A stretch of DNA of 64,000 bases from Owenia fusiformis. Taxonomy: Eukaryota; Annelida; Polychaeta; Sabellida; Oweniidae. Positions 56,301 through 62,639 of the stretch are shown here, one piece after another (the first letter of the stretch is position 1; every line of letters begins with the position of its first letter). The stretch is from assembly GCA_903813345.2 (NCBI GenBank), contig CAIIXF020000010.1, forward strand, positions 18,675,181 to 18,739,180, in the 5' to 3' direction. The notes beneath the pieces are model-generated. The model was given only the letters and a program-made list of their open reading frames with translations, was not told the DNA's origin and did not search any database. Position numbers and translations under genes: made by a program.

Positions 56301-59300
56301 CAAAAGTTGAAAAAAGGTCAATTTCGAAATTTTTCAAGGTCAAATTCAAACTCGCTTCAAATTGACAAAATCTTTTTTTGAAAATCATCTACAAGTTCTC
56401 AGGAGTTCTCATTTGACCTCAGATTTGATATTAGTCCTTTAGTTGACCTTCAAATTGTCAAAAATGCCTAAGAGGGCCTCCGTGAGATTGCTTGCAATCT
56501 TCCAAAGTCTAGTTATAAGTAACAATCTAAGTGATACAGCACACTTTAAGGAACTTTTAAGACCCAAAGCTAAGAAAATAAGCCTTTATATTAATACAAC
56601 CCTTAACAAGCACTCTAATATACAACGATTATTTAAATTTGGAGATACTCTTCACAATAATGTGTTCATTCCAGCAATTTTACATGGGTGTGGTATTCTT
56701 ACTTTTGAATCAAAATCCAAATGTAACGATATGAATTCTTTCCAATATAACATTGGAAGATCAGTTTTTAATCTAAATATGAAGCCTGCCAGGGAAGCGG
56801 TTATTGGTGATTTAGGATGGCGTCCGATTTTGAATACCATTGACAAAAGAATAATAGATTATTACCTTCATCTACAGAAGCGCATGGAAAAAAGTACACT
56901 TTTCAGAAATATATTTATGTAAATGTTTAAGGGGTTTGAAGATAAAAAGATTTCCTCATGGCCCTATATTAAATCAATTTTTGATACTCTAATTAAACAT
57001 GGCTTAGGCAGTTGTTTAAAGTCAACTGATCAAACTTGGTATAAATCCTTTTTAGAAATCTCTAATGAAATGAAGAATACAGACTTTTTCGGAGCTATAG
57101 AAATGAGAACTTCACTGAAAACTTACACTGTTCTTAAGAAACATACTTTTAAAGAGAACTACCTCCAAGATGACATCGATTTCTATTGCTCTAGGTTAAA
57201 ATTCATGGCAAGAACTGGGTGCTTTAACTTGGAGGAGGATAATAAACGATGGAAGAAAAGTAATGGAATTTGCCTTCACTGTAAAAGTAATGACACTGAA
57301 GATTTAATCCACCGATTTATTATATGCCCTAAGTTCATTAATGAAAGGTTACAATTTATAAATGATATAACTTCAAAATGTGACGCTCTTTTAGTAGCTG
57401 AATTCATCTCTCTCTCTCCTGAGGAAAAGCTAAAATACATGTTAGGGGATGATGTCTTTGGAATTCGGGGGAAAGAACAAGGAAGAATGTTTGACAAATG
57501 TTTTAAAAGGTTTTTAGAAACAGTTTATATTAAATACTCAAAATGAATGTTTTTAGTAAGTTGTAATAACTGTTTTATCTTGTACATTCGACGCACCTTT
57601 GCATTGCAGAGCGTGCCACTGTTTCAAAAGTGTAGATCGAAATAAAAAAATAAATAAATAAATAAAAATATAGAATATATACTGTATCCTGAGTATCCTG
57701 AAGTAAAAAAGGGTTGGTATCGAAATGGCGAACTGAATTGAACACATGTTTATCTGAACCAGTCATCAAAAAATCTGAAAATTTTACACATCGTCAATTT
57801 TTTTTTAAAAGTATCTTGTTAATGAAATAAAAGGTTTACTTAATTTCATCTATTTGGGAGATTTTTGAACACATTTTGTTAAATGAACCAAACTTTCCTC
57901 AGTATAACTTTAATATTAAGAGGTCTAAGAAAATGTTGTATATGTTATTTTGTTCCAACAAGGTTCGGAAAGCTATTTTATCTCATTCTCAAGAATTGGT
58001 AGAAAGGATCAAAAGACAATTGCATTAAAAAACAAAAATGAGCAAAAACATTTACATTAAATATATAATTATAAACAGGGTAAAACTGTATTTAAACGGC
58101 CGTAACCCTGACAAAATGAGTGGAAGGGGATGATGTGATTTCTGCAAAAAAATTCAAAAAAACGCAAGATTTATTTTTTGGTAAGAAAATTTAGTGTAAA
58201 TAGCTGAATGAATAGACACATGGTAAGGTAAATCTGTTATGCTACTATGGTATGCGATCTATGTGAAAAGCGCAACGTCACCAGCATACAAAAGTCAATA
58301 TTTTTTCCTATTAATCAACCAATGAGTGGAGGGGGATAATGTTTAGATTAGTACATCCACCCTCCACTCACTATATTATTTGATTATTTTTAAAACGTTC
58401 TGGAACTCGATTTACGACCGTAATTGCTTTCTCCCATTCTAGGAATCAGTGGAAGTGGTAAGACAGAGATAGCAAAACGATATTGGCAAGAAAATAAAGC
58501 AAAATATGAAGTGAGTTGGTTCGTACACAGTGCTACAGAACAGGATATTTATAATGGCTTGAGACTGTTCAATCGATTCGATGCTGTTGATCCAGACCTT
58601 GCGTTCTTACTGGACGAAATCAACACCTTCATGAGAAAGGATACCAGCCGAAAATTCCTTTTGATATTTGAAGATGCCACAGAAAAAACTCAACCGATCA
58701 TTCAGCGCAACTTCCAAGCAGCTAAGAATATAACAGTGATTTTAACAACTCAAACACGCCAATTTAGTAACTCTGGTGTCTTCCAGGAAGTAAAGGGTTT
58801 TACACAAGATGAAATCTTGACATTTCTGAAAGACGTAGATGATACGCCCATGCTCAAGAAGAAACTTGGAGATCAAATAAGTCGATTACCATCTGCAATG
58901 GCGTGTGCAGAGTACGATATAAGAAACCAGAAGACTTCGATAAATGATTATCTAAGAAGCGTAAATGATGTCGATATTCGTGTCATGCTCGAGAAGAGAA
59001 CACAAAACGCCCTTGGATATGATTATAATACGAGAGGCTTCGTAAAAGCTCACGTTATGAGTGTCATGAATATGATGGATGAATTGAAAAATGATAACGA
59101 TATTGCGGACGACATTGCAACTGGACTTTGTTTGGTTTTCAAATCGATAGCATACATGGACTCTAAAGCGATCCCCGTTTTTATTCTGCAAACGCTTTTA
59201 CGAATTTTTCTCGGCAGGATCAAACCACTGGCAAAACATCAAATTGAACACTATGTTGAGCATTTGATTAACATGATGCTCAATCGATTTTATGCTACCG

Positions 59301-60595
59301 TATTCAAAGAGCATGATAATCGGCTGATAGACATCCACGATCTAGTACAGTTAGCAACTCGTTCAATACACGCGGATGCTCATGTTCGCCACGATCCACT
59401 CGAAAAACTTTTAAAAGCACTCTATTGCTACTTTTCCAAGGATACGGGATACATGAGATACTACAAGAAAAATCTTCTGTTGATACCGCACGTTGAGAAA
59501 GCTTTGGATCGAGCTCATCAATTGAGGAGTGACAGCGAACTTGAAGGTCCTGGACAGAAACGAACATTTCTAGCATTTCAGGAGATAGCATTGCTAGATA
59601 TACTTGGATATGTGTATGCTAAATGTGGGCAATTCATACAATCGGAAGAGAAGCTTAAAAGAGCAATAGGCTTGTTTAGTTCCGTTCTTGGTGTCAGCGA
59701 AGAAGACCTTATCAAGACCCCCGCAGAGAATATATATGATAAACTGACAGAGGTGATTGGTGCTCAGGAACCAGATTTCAGTGTTTTTGACAACTTTATA
59801 CTTGGAACAGTTTTAAATCAAGCCGATATCGACCAGCTAAAACACCTATCTGACAGATTACCAAAGCTCGGAACCCATATCGATAAGGACAATTACAACA
59901 AGTTGGTTGAAGACGGTCTGGCGATACCCGAGGAAAAGTTGAAACTTGTTTATGTACAGGAACTGTTTGCCTCTGTGTTTTATGCGTATGGACGTCTGTA
60001 TTTTTACGGCCGAGAGAAATTCCACACCGAAATGAATATAAATAATGCCAAAAAGCTTATTGACTGTTTACACCTTGCCCATAAAGTTTGTAGAGTCATC
60101 TCTGAGAAAAGTGGAGTCGATGTCTTCCACACTGTTCTTACAAAACGAAGTGCGTTATTTTATCTTTACTCTGAAGACAAAAACACAGATGGTACAGATA
60201 AAACGCGGGAAAAAGCACTAAGTGATCTGTATGAAGGAAAACAAGATTACGAACAGCTGGTATCCGAGGGAATGTCAAATCAATGGTTTCAATGGGGCAT
60301 TCTAAAGGTGGTAAAGAATGACCTTCACCATAGCAGCATATGTCGGGAAAAGCTTCTCCATATCTGTCGGAAATTATTGGACAATGAAACGGACGTGACG
60401 AAAAGAAGACAAATTGAGGAGTGTGGAAGAACGACCTTAGAAGCTCTAAAAAAAGACATAAGGAATCAAGAACAAGGGGATTTGACACTGCAAAGAGGGG
60501 CGGATTATATGTTGATCTGTGCTGAGTTCAACCACACTTTGGGAGATTGGTCCCTTGCCATGGATGACTATACGGATACCATTAAAAGATACAAG
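35370..60595 (+). CDS. Gene B: Death domain - NB-ARC ATPase - TPR protein (NLR/APAF1-like), 3' end outside the window
   Basis: Exons 35370-35385, 41047-41307, 48557-48670 and 58443-60595 join in phases 1,1,1 with a phase-0 donor at the end, the same plan as gene A. They encode 848 residues: MPAFS, Death domain (about 6-92), linker, NB-ARC with GISGSGKT (131-138), Walker B LIFED (about 204), ILTT (about 229), SRLPSA (about 277), MHD-like IHDLV (about 428), then TPR-like repeats. By eye about half the residues match gene A. The role is inferred from family: an ATP-switched scaffold for Death-domain signalling. Introns of 5.7, 7.2 and 9.8 kb are full of transposons, whereas gene A has 0.4-1.4 kb. 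The C-terminal exon was not found before 64000. Confidence 0.8.
35386..39730. other. Gene B intron 1, 5' part: no element recognised
   Basis: AT-rich. A 184-codon minus-strand frame (36763-37317) has no recognised domain. A GC-richer spot at 37590-37640 contains AAAATGGCAGACGG, like the Crypton-type starts at 42.8-43.3 kb, but it closes after nine codons. Confidence 0.4.
39740..40200. repeat. Three diverged tandem copies of a unit of about 168 bp
   Basis: The block AAGATGATTGG..GATATTCTAGGAATTATA..ATGGCTTT..AGTACCCCC recurs at about 39806, 39972 and 40143, with CTTGTCATAGT.GTAAGA between. A run of about 15 C lies at 40023-40037. It lies in gene B intron 1. Confidence 0.6.
40483..40822. repeat. 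Minisatellite, 17-base unit (GATGAGTTGTCCAGGG-like)
   Basis: About 19-20 copies of a 16-17-base unit alternating GTCTAGGGGATGAGTT and GTCCAGTGGATGAGTT. There are no unique spacers, so it is not a CRISPR-type array. It abuts a LINE endonuclease fragment and may have grown from its sequence. Confidence 0.85.
40823..40958 (-). pseudogene. LINE endonuclease fragment
   Basis: On the minus strand the frame reads NYVDKVINEHALGELIIGGD followed by FNTVVNPDMDRQ. IIGGDFNTV..P.MDR is the central motif of L1/Tx1-type endonucleases. The rest is lost and the frame runs into the minisatellite. It lies about 90 bp before the gene B Death-domain exon. Confidence 0.6.
41047..41307 (+). CDS. Gene B exon 2: Death domain
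   Basis: Acceptor TTATTCAAAG and donor GTATGT bound a 261-base exon (phase 1 to 1). The peptide TPDWLQGLAGHIGLPIRKVA continues with RQLGVTDASIENI, AYQILRKWYQNY and ILIECGLRSVGDHYL, matching gene A exon 2 helix for helix. The W in helix 1 and the RKW in helix 5 are typical of Death domains. Confidence 0.85.
41350..41985. other. Gene B intron 2, no element recognised
   Basis: A 77-codon minus-strand frame at 41606-41839 is rich in Arg/Lys and has no domain. Confidence 0.35.
41990..42180. repeat. Long palindrome, same family as 33110-33256
   Basis: Arms carry GAGATTATCTCGAGGCCAAT and TTGGCCAAGGGATAATCCC around the tip GCACGAGGGCCGTAGGTCC. It is inverted relative to 33110-33256. The left flank GTACAATAACGTCATTTCGA also flanks the palindrome at 24650. 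Confidence 0.7.
42230..42480 (-). pseudogene. Crypton-like N-terminal fragment, copy of 27600-27980
   Basis: In reverse orientation this repeats the 27.6-28.0 kb sequence: GGACGTGTTAC.GGTACATAAA, ACTTATATTTTCATCAGCGG, GTAAACGACAATGGAGA, then FEQENPATDKNTKLHMNIF in frame. Compared with 27.6 kb it has a deletion and several stops. Non-functional. Confidence 0.4.
42486..43340. repeat. Tandem and interspersed duplications with repeated MADEPSRF starts
   Basis: A 125-base unit (TTATTATATCACTATCTAGC..AGATATCTAGCG) is present twice in tandem (42486 and 42611). A block of about 105 bases (CACGCTCCCGGGAATTTTCA..) ending AAAATGGCAGACGAACCGAG is present three times (about 42740, 43046, 43182). Each of the latter opens a frame MADEPSRF at 42810, 43118 and 43251; the first runs 18 codons (to 42866). 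MADEPSRFVKISED resembles the start of Crypton-type proteins, so these are repeated promoter-plus-start fragments rather than genes. Confidence 0.6.
42902..43040. repeat. Palindrome with CCCTTCGGGCTTCG tip, copy 1
   Basis: Arms of about 60 bases pair AACAAATATTTCACTCCATT with AATAGAGTGAAATATTTGTT, and GGTGATATTCCACTTG with CGTGGAATATCACTTG. Copy 2 lies at 43342-43481 with few differences. Confidence 0.75.
43342..43481. repeat. Palindrome with CCCTTCGGGCTTCG tip, copy 2
   Basis: Near-identical to 42902-43040. The preceding sequence AGGGATGTTTAGCTAGACAG is also shared, so a larger block was duplicated. Confidence 0.75.
43664..43969 (+). CDS. Crypton-like tyrosine recombinase, N-terminal ORF (truncated)
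   Basis: The likely start is the second ATG, 43688 (AAAATGG), giving MAAASTSRFKNVEDEDIISL, then ES.NTKK and LSELTADILKY, a pattern (SRF..V.DEDI..LL..K.S.NTKK) I associate with the N-terminal region of Crypton/DUF3504-type proteins. Those normally continue into a tyrosine-recombinase-like catalytic domain; here the frame stops after 101 (93) codons inside the left arm of a perfect palindrome, so the catalytic part is missing. TGACGTCA at 43665-43672 overlaps the first ATG. It lies in gene B intron 2 on the same strand. Confidence 0.5.
   Translation: MTSLSDDKMAAASTSRFKNVEDEDIISLLESKESQNTKKNLKLCTKLLVDLAQESNLTPLSELTADILKYNMNVSRVWIQLQVNFKGQKNLKIFFGLTKQL
43924..44123. repeat. Perfect 200-bp palindrome (98-bp arms, 4-base spacer)
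   Basis: The left arm 43924-44021 and right arm 44026-44123 are exact reverse complements in my base-by-base comparison; the spacer is ACCT. A third, partial and slightly changed copy of the arm (GGTCTCGGTTTACAGTCTCG..GGAGAGGTC) follows at 44127-44190. The left arm includes the end of the Crypton-like ORF. Absence of differences implies recent origin or ongoing conversion, unless it is an assembly artefact. Confidence 0.85.
44305..44374 (+). promoter_or_regulatory. TATA promoter with NRF1-like GC element inside gene B intron 2
   Basis: CTGCGCAGGCGCAGCGC (44307-44323) precedes CTATATAAAGAG (TATA at 44335). The start site would be near 44365. GAGGTAAGT at 44366-44374 looks like a donor but is too close to the expected start. 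It could drive a short gene B transcript starting with exon 3, or be the promoter of a lost transposon gene. Confidence 0.35.
44375..45227. other. Gene B intron 2, no gene recognised
   Basis: Only a short tandem repeat of TTGATATAACGTTAGTGA near 44728-44772 was noticed. Confidence 0.4.
45230..46299. mobile_element. Mariner/Tc1-like non-autonomous element
   Basis: Inverted ends begin CAGGGTGTCCGGAAAGTAAA and match for about 50 bases closely, then less well for another 140. TA flanks both sides (45228-45229, 46300-46301). The 1.07-kb length fits a mariner body, but no transposase motif is readable. A minus-strand stretch near 45700-45600 may be a ruined helix-turn-helix region. It sits in gene B intron 2. 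Confidence 0.75.
46302..47693. other. Gene B intron 2, no gene recognised
   Basis: The frame at 46544-46804 shows no domain. A small local repeat of GGCATCRTGGCCG lies at about 47360-47395. Confidence 0.4.
47694..47868. mobile_element. Possible short TIR element (CCGGTGTAAAAG ends)
   Basis: ACCGGTGTAAAAGG at 47694 and CTTTCACACCGGC at 47857-47869 are imperfect inverted ends. The interior has paired GGCCAGTAAGGGCC and GGGGACCAT pieces. No target duplication was identified. Weak call. Confidence 0.3.
48557..48670 (+). CDS. Gene B exon 3: linker leading into the P-loop
   Basis: Acceptor ATTTTAG and donor GTAAGAAA bound a 114-base exon (phase 1 to 1), three codons longer than gene A exon 3. It ends KTSNMVVLCG, and the shared G codon joins to ISGSGKTE in exon 4. 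Shared residues NIT, V.NF and the C..LL spacing support homology with gene A. The LINE insertion begins just beyond the donor. Confidence 0.8.
48727..49091 (+). pseudogene. LINE reverse transcriptase palm fragment
   Basis: Read with frame changes, it contains GVRQGCALSPTLF, MNDLTERLK and the catalytic YADDVVLLAESEHQL, then W.FQFDTKKSKIM..GRK and KYLGV. At least one lost base near 48797 and a stop near 48852 disable it. It continues at 56513. Confidence 0.75.
49096..56512 (+). mobile_element. Helentron-like element 2: 7.4-kb tandem array of about 1.8-kb units rich in AGGTCA
   Basis: Left end hairpin: arms GGAGGCCCT and AGGGCCTCC, present three times in a row (49098, about 49158, about 49233). 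Each unit ends with one arm copy (AGAGGGCCTCC), a hairpin AGATTGC-TT-GCAATCT and AAAGTCTAG; such right ends occur at about 51098, 52917, 54731 and 56512, giving four units of 1.78-1.82 kb. TTAT stands at both outer junctions. Each unit is two related halves of about 0.9 kb. No protein is encoded. Compare element 1 at 30509-32019: same plan, different hairpin sequence. Confidence 0.75.
49390..56460. repeat. AGGTCA / TGACCT half-site array
   Basis: Within the Helentron-like array, AGGTCA or its complement recurs constantly: I count about 15 between 49390 and 50060. Recurrent arrangements are AGGTCAAAGGTCA (direct repeat, 1-base spacer), AGGTCAAGGTCA and TCAAGGTCA. These match nuclear-receptor response elements (RXR-type DR1 and NR5A/ERR-type extended half-sites). 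Binding in vivo is not shown by sequence. Confidence 0.7.
56513..57546 (+). pseudogene. LINE ORF2 C-terminal region
   Basis: The frame carries SNNLSDTAHFKELLRPKAKK, ILHGCGILTF, IGDLGWRPI and, after a stop at 56920-56922, a downstream half with RLKFMARTGCFNLEED, a Cys/His motif ICLHCKSNDTEDLIHRFIIC and a final conserved tract to TGA 57546. The open stretch 56923-57546 suggests only light decay. The C.HC..H...C arrangement is a zinc-knuckle-like C-terminal motif common in LINE ORF2. Confidence 0.75.
57671..58440. other. End of gene B intron 3
   Basis: AT-rich intron. GAGTGGAGGGGGATAATGTT (58324) and ACCCTCCACTCA (58362) form a small inverted pair. The intron ends CTCCCATTCTAG at 58442. Confidence 0.45.
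58443..60595 (+). CDS. Gene B exon 4: NB-ARC, winged helix and TPR region
   Basis: A 2153-base uninterrupted exon with acceptor CCATTCTAG and donor GTACTCGC, ending AGA-TAC-AAG at the same codon as gene A exon 4. Motifs in order: ISGSGKTEIAKRYW, RKFLLIFEDATE, ITVILTTQ, EVKGFTQDE, SRLPSAMACA, IDIHDLVQLATRS, then TPR-like LLDILGYVYAKCGQFIQSEE and later repeats to TLGDWSLAMDDYTDTIKRYK. The Walker B core has Glu where gene A has Asp. The in-frame TAA at 60605 after four intron codons is probably not the true end. Confidence 0.88.
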
Positions 60596-60638
60596 GTACT
60601 CGCTTAAGTTTATATTGTTATGTATTTAGAAATTATTA

Positions 60639-61418
60639 TTGGCGTCAATTCCATTGCTATTGCTGTTGCTATGGTGACAATTGTTTTGGGTAGGCGGGGC
60701 ACCCTGTTTTAAGTGGCGTTTGAAGATAATTTGTAGAGTTTTTCTACATGTTGTAATACCTCCAAATATGTCAAATTCAAATGTAAGACTACATTTTAAC
60801 ACATAGTCCGTCAAATTAATCGACACCAAAGTCAATGCAGTTGAGGCAATGTTTCACTCCGTCCTTAAAGAAGTGCAACATGGCAGCATTCAATGACTGC
60901 AAACTGCCATTGAAAGCTTTAATGATGGCCTTATTGCTATCCAAACGGACTCTCTGTAACAACATCTTTGCATTTGGAAAGAATTTAGTCACGAGGGGCC
61001 AGGTCTGGGGAATAGTGAGCCTGGGGTAGTTGTGTGGCCATGGAAAAGGCTTAATCTACTTATCTTCGGTATTTGTTGGCTATGTGGAGGTGGATCACTG
61101 TCATCATGCCAGTAAAATGCCGCTTCAACAACATTTGACTGGATTGAAACTGACTGAATCATGACCATCATTATGACAGATATACCCTTGATATCTTTGT
61201 GTCGATGACTTATAAATGAGACAATGGAGCGTAGTTACACTGTGATAATACATAAAACAAATTATTCAGTCTGGCATAAAAAATGTTAGGTCATTTGGAG
61301 GAATACAGCACGTAAAACCTCTACAAACCATCTTCCAAAGCCGCTTACAAAAGGGTGCCCCGCCTGCCCAAAACAATCATCACCATAGCAACAGCCATAA
61401 CAATGGCATTCACGCTAA
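60639..61418 (-). mobile_element. Mariner-like element with about 105-bp TIRs in gene B intron 4
   Basis: Inverted ends (left 60639-60747, right 61312-61418) share TGTTGCTATGGTGA, TTGTTTTGGG and AGGCGGGGCACCCT. The interior carries a minus-strand transposase remnant. The element starts only about 40 bp after the exon 4 donor. Target duplication is not preserved. Confidence 0.65.
60790..61030 (-). pseudogene. Mariner-like transposase C-terminal remnant
   Basis: On the minus strand HYSPDLAPRD (the third catalytic Asp region of mariner transposases) is followed, after a frame change, by FPNAKMLLQRVRLDSNKAII, LNAAM..FFKDGVKHCLNC and FDGLCVK, the usual mariner end. Frameshift and stop codons make it dead. 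Upstream catalytic residues are gone. Confidence 0.65.
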
Positions 61419-61439
61419 CCAATTAGTCTTCTCTAATCT

Positions 61440-62360
61440 TCTAATCCTTGATCTTCTCTAATAGGTTAATAGACGGGTAGGAAGGAGGGTTCCCATGCAC
61501 CCGAAAGATGTATTTTTTTAATGTTCATTTTTTTAATCCTAAAGGTCCATACTAAAGATTTTTGCATGTTCTCAGAATGAAATATTGTCCCATGGTATCC
61601 ATTGGCGGCCATCTTGTCGGCCATCTTGAATTTTTGAAAAAGTTGATGTTAATTAGCACAAAGTACAATAACTTCCACAGTTTTGAGAATTGAAAGCTGT
61701 AAGTGGTACCAAAATGAAGCTATTATAGTATCCCATATTATAAGATGTAATAATTATGCATAAAATTTGACATCATTAATCGTAATTTTTGCTTCTTTAC
61801 AACGGTATTGCGCAATACCTTGCTGCCTGATTGACCAGTCTTAGTCATCCATGAACACAAATGAATTTAAATATATAGGTACATTAATTTTGAACATACT
61901 TGCAATTGAAAGTTTTGGAAAAACATTGTCAGACGCTAAGTTATAACACTTCACATGATTATGTTACTGAAAAGGGGTGGTACTTCTTGAGAAAGAATTG
62001 ATGTTAATTATTTCAAGGTACAATAACTTTCAAAGTTTTGAGAATTGAAAGCTGTAAGTGGTACCAAAATGAAGCTATTATAATATACTTATAAAAATGC
62101 AATAATTATGCAAATTTTCCCATTTGCATAATATGTGACAACCTCTATCATATTTGGCTTTTTCCAATGGTAACGACCAATATCTCTCCCACTGGGTAAC
62201 AGTCTTGGTTATTCATGAGCACTTATGATTTTGAATATATAGGTACATTAATTTTGAACATATTACAATTGAAATTTTGAGAAAACTTTGTAAGAAATTA
62301 AGTGTTGACACTTCACACGATTATGTAACTGAAAAAGGGGGGGGTGGCACTTCTTGTTCA
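61440..62360. repeat. Tandem duplication, about 360-bp unit
   Basis: Two diverged copies (about 61640-61999 and 62000-62350) share AGTACAATAACTT, TTTTGAGAATTGAAAGCTGT, AAGTGGTACCAAAATGAAGC, ATATATAGGTACATTAATTT and CACTTCACA(T/C)GATTATGT. Non-coding. Short paired TCAACTTCAAAGGCTGAAGC copies follow at 62387 and 62426. Confidence 0.65.
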
Positions 62361-62639
62361 AAATGTTAAATTTTAAACACTAATGTCAACTTCAAAGGCT
62401 GAAGCTGCTCTAGCAGAGTCATGTCAACTTCAAAGGCTGAAGCTGAAGACATGTTAGAAGTGGTAGTGGTTAATAATGCCTAGATCAAAGAATCGCAAGA
62501 TAGTTATTGGAGATAGGCCCAGATCAAATTATGGGCATCATCACCCTCAATCATGACGCCATCTGTATTGTCCATCAGTGGGAGCTGTAACCCAAATACT
62601 GAGTATATGATTTAATGTATGTGTCATTCGGTTGCCGTG

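Larger units (their letters stand above)
48690..57670 (+). mobile_element. 5'-truncated LINE in gene B intron 3, interrupted by a Helentron-like array
   Basis: The element resumes on either side of the insert at 49096-56512. The left part (about 48700-49095) has GVRQGCALSP and LLYADDVVLLAES; the right part (56513-57546) has the C-terminal domain with a Cys/His cluster (CLHC..H..C, CPKF). Joining GGAG-TTAT-AAG across the insert restores a continuous frame (KYLGV-ISNNL). The 3' tail is (AAATA)n-like near 57640-57665. The 5' half is missing, as is usual for LINEs. It explains most of the 9.8-kb intron. Confidence 0.8.

Noticed and set aside
57553-57769. Minus-strand frames over the LINE 3' end
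   Set aside because: They read the LINE tail and its A/T repeats in reverse.
60596-60607. VLA-stop as the true C-terminus of gene B
   Set aside because: Gene A has a functional-looking donor at the identical codon followed by a real C-terminal exon, so read-through is more likely intron. Not excluded if the downstream exon is truly lost.
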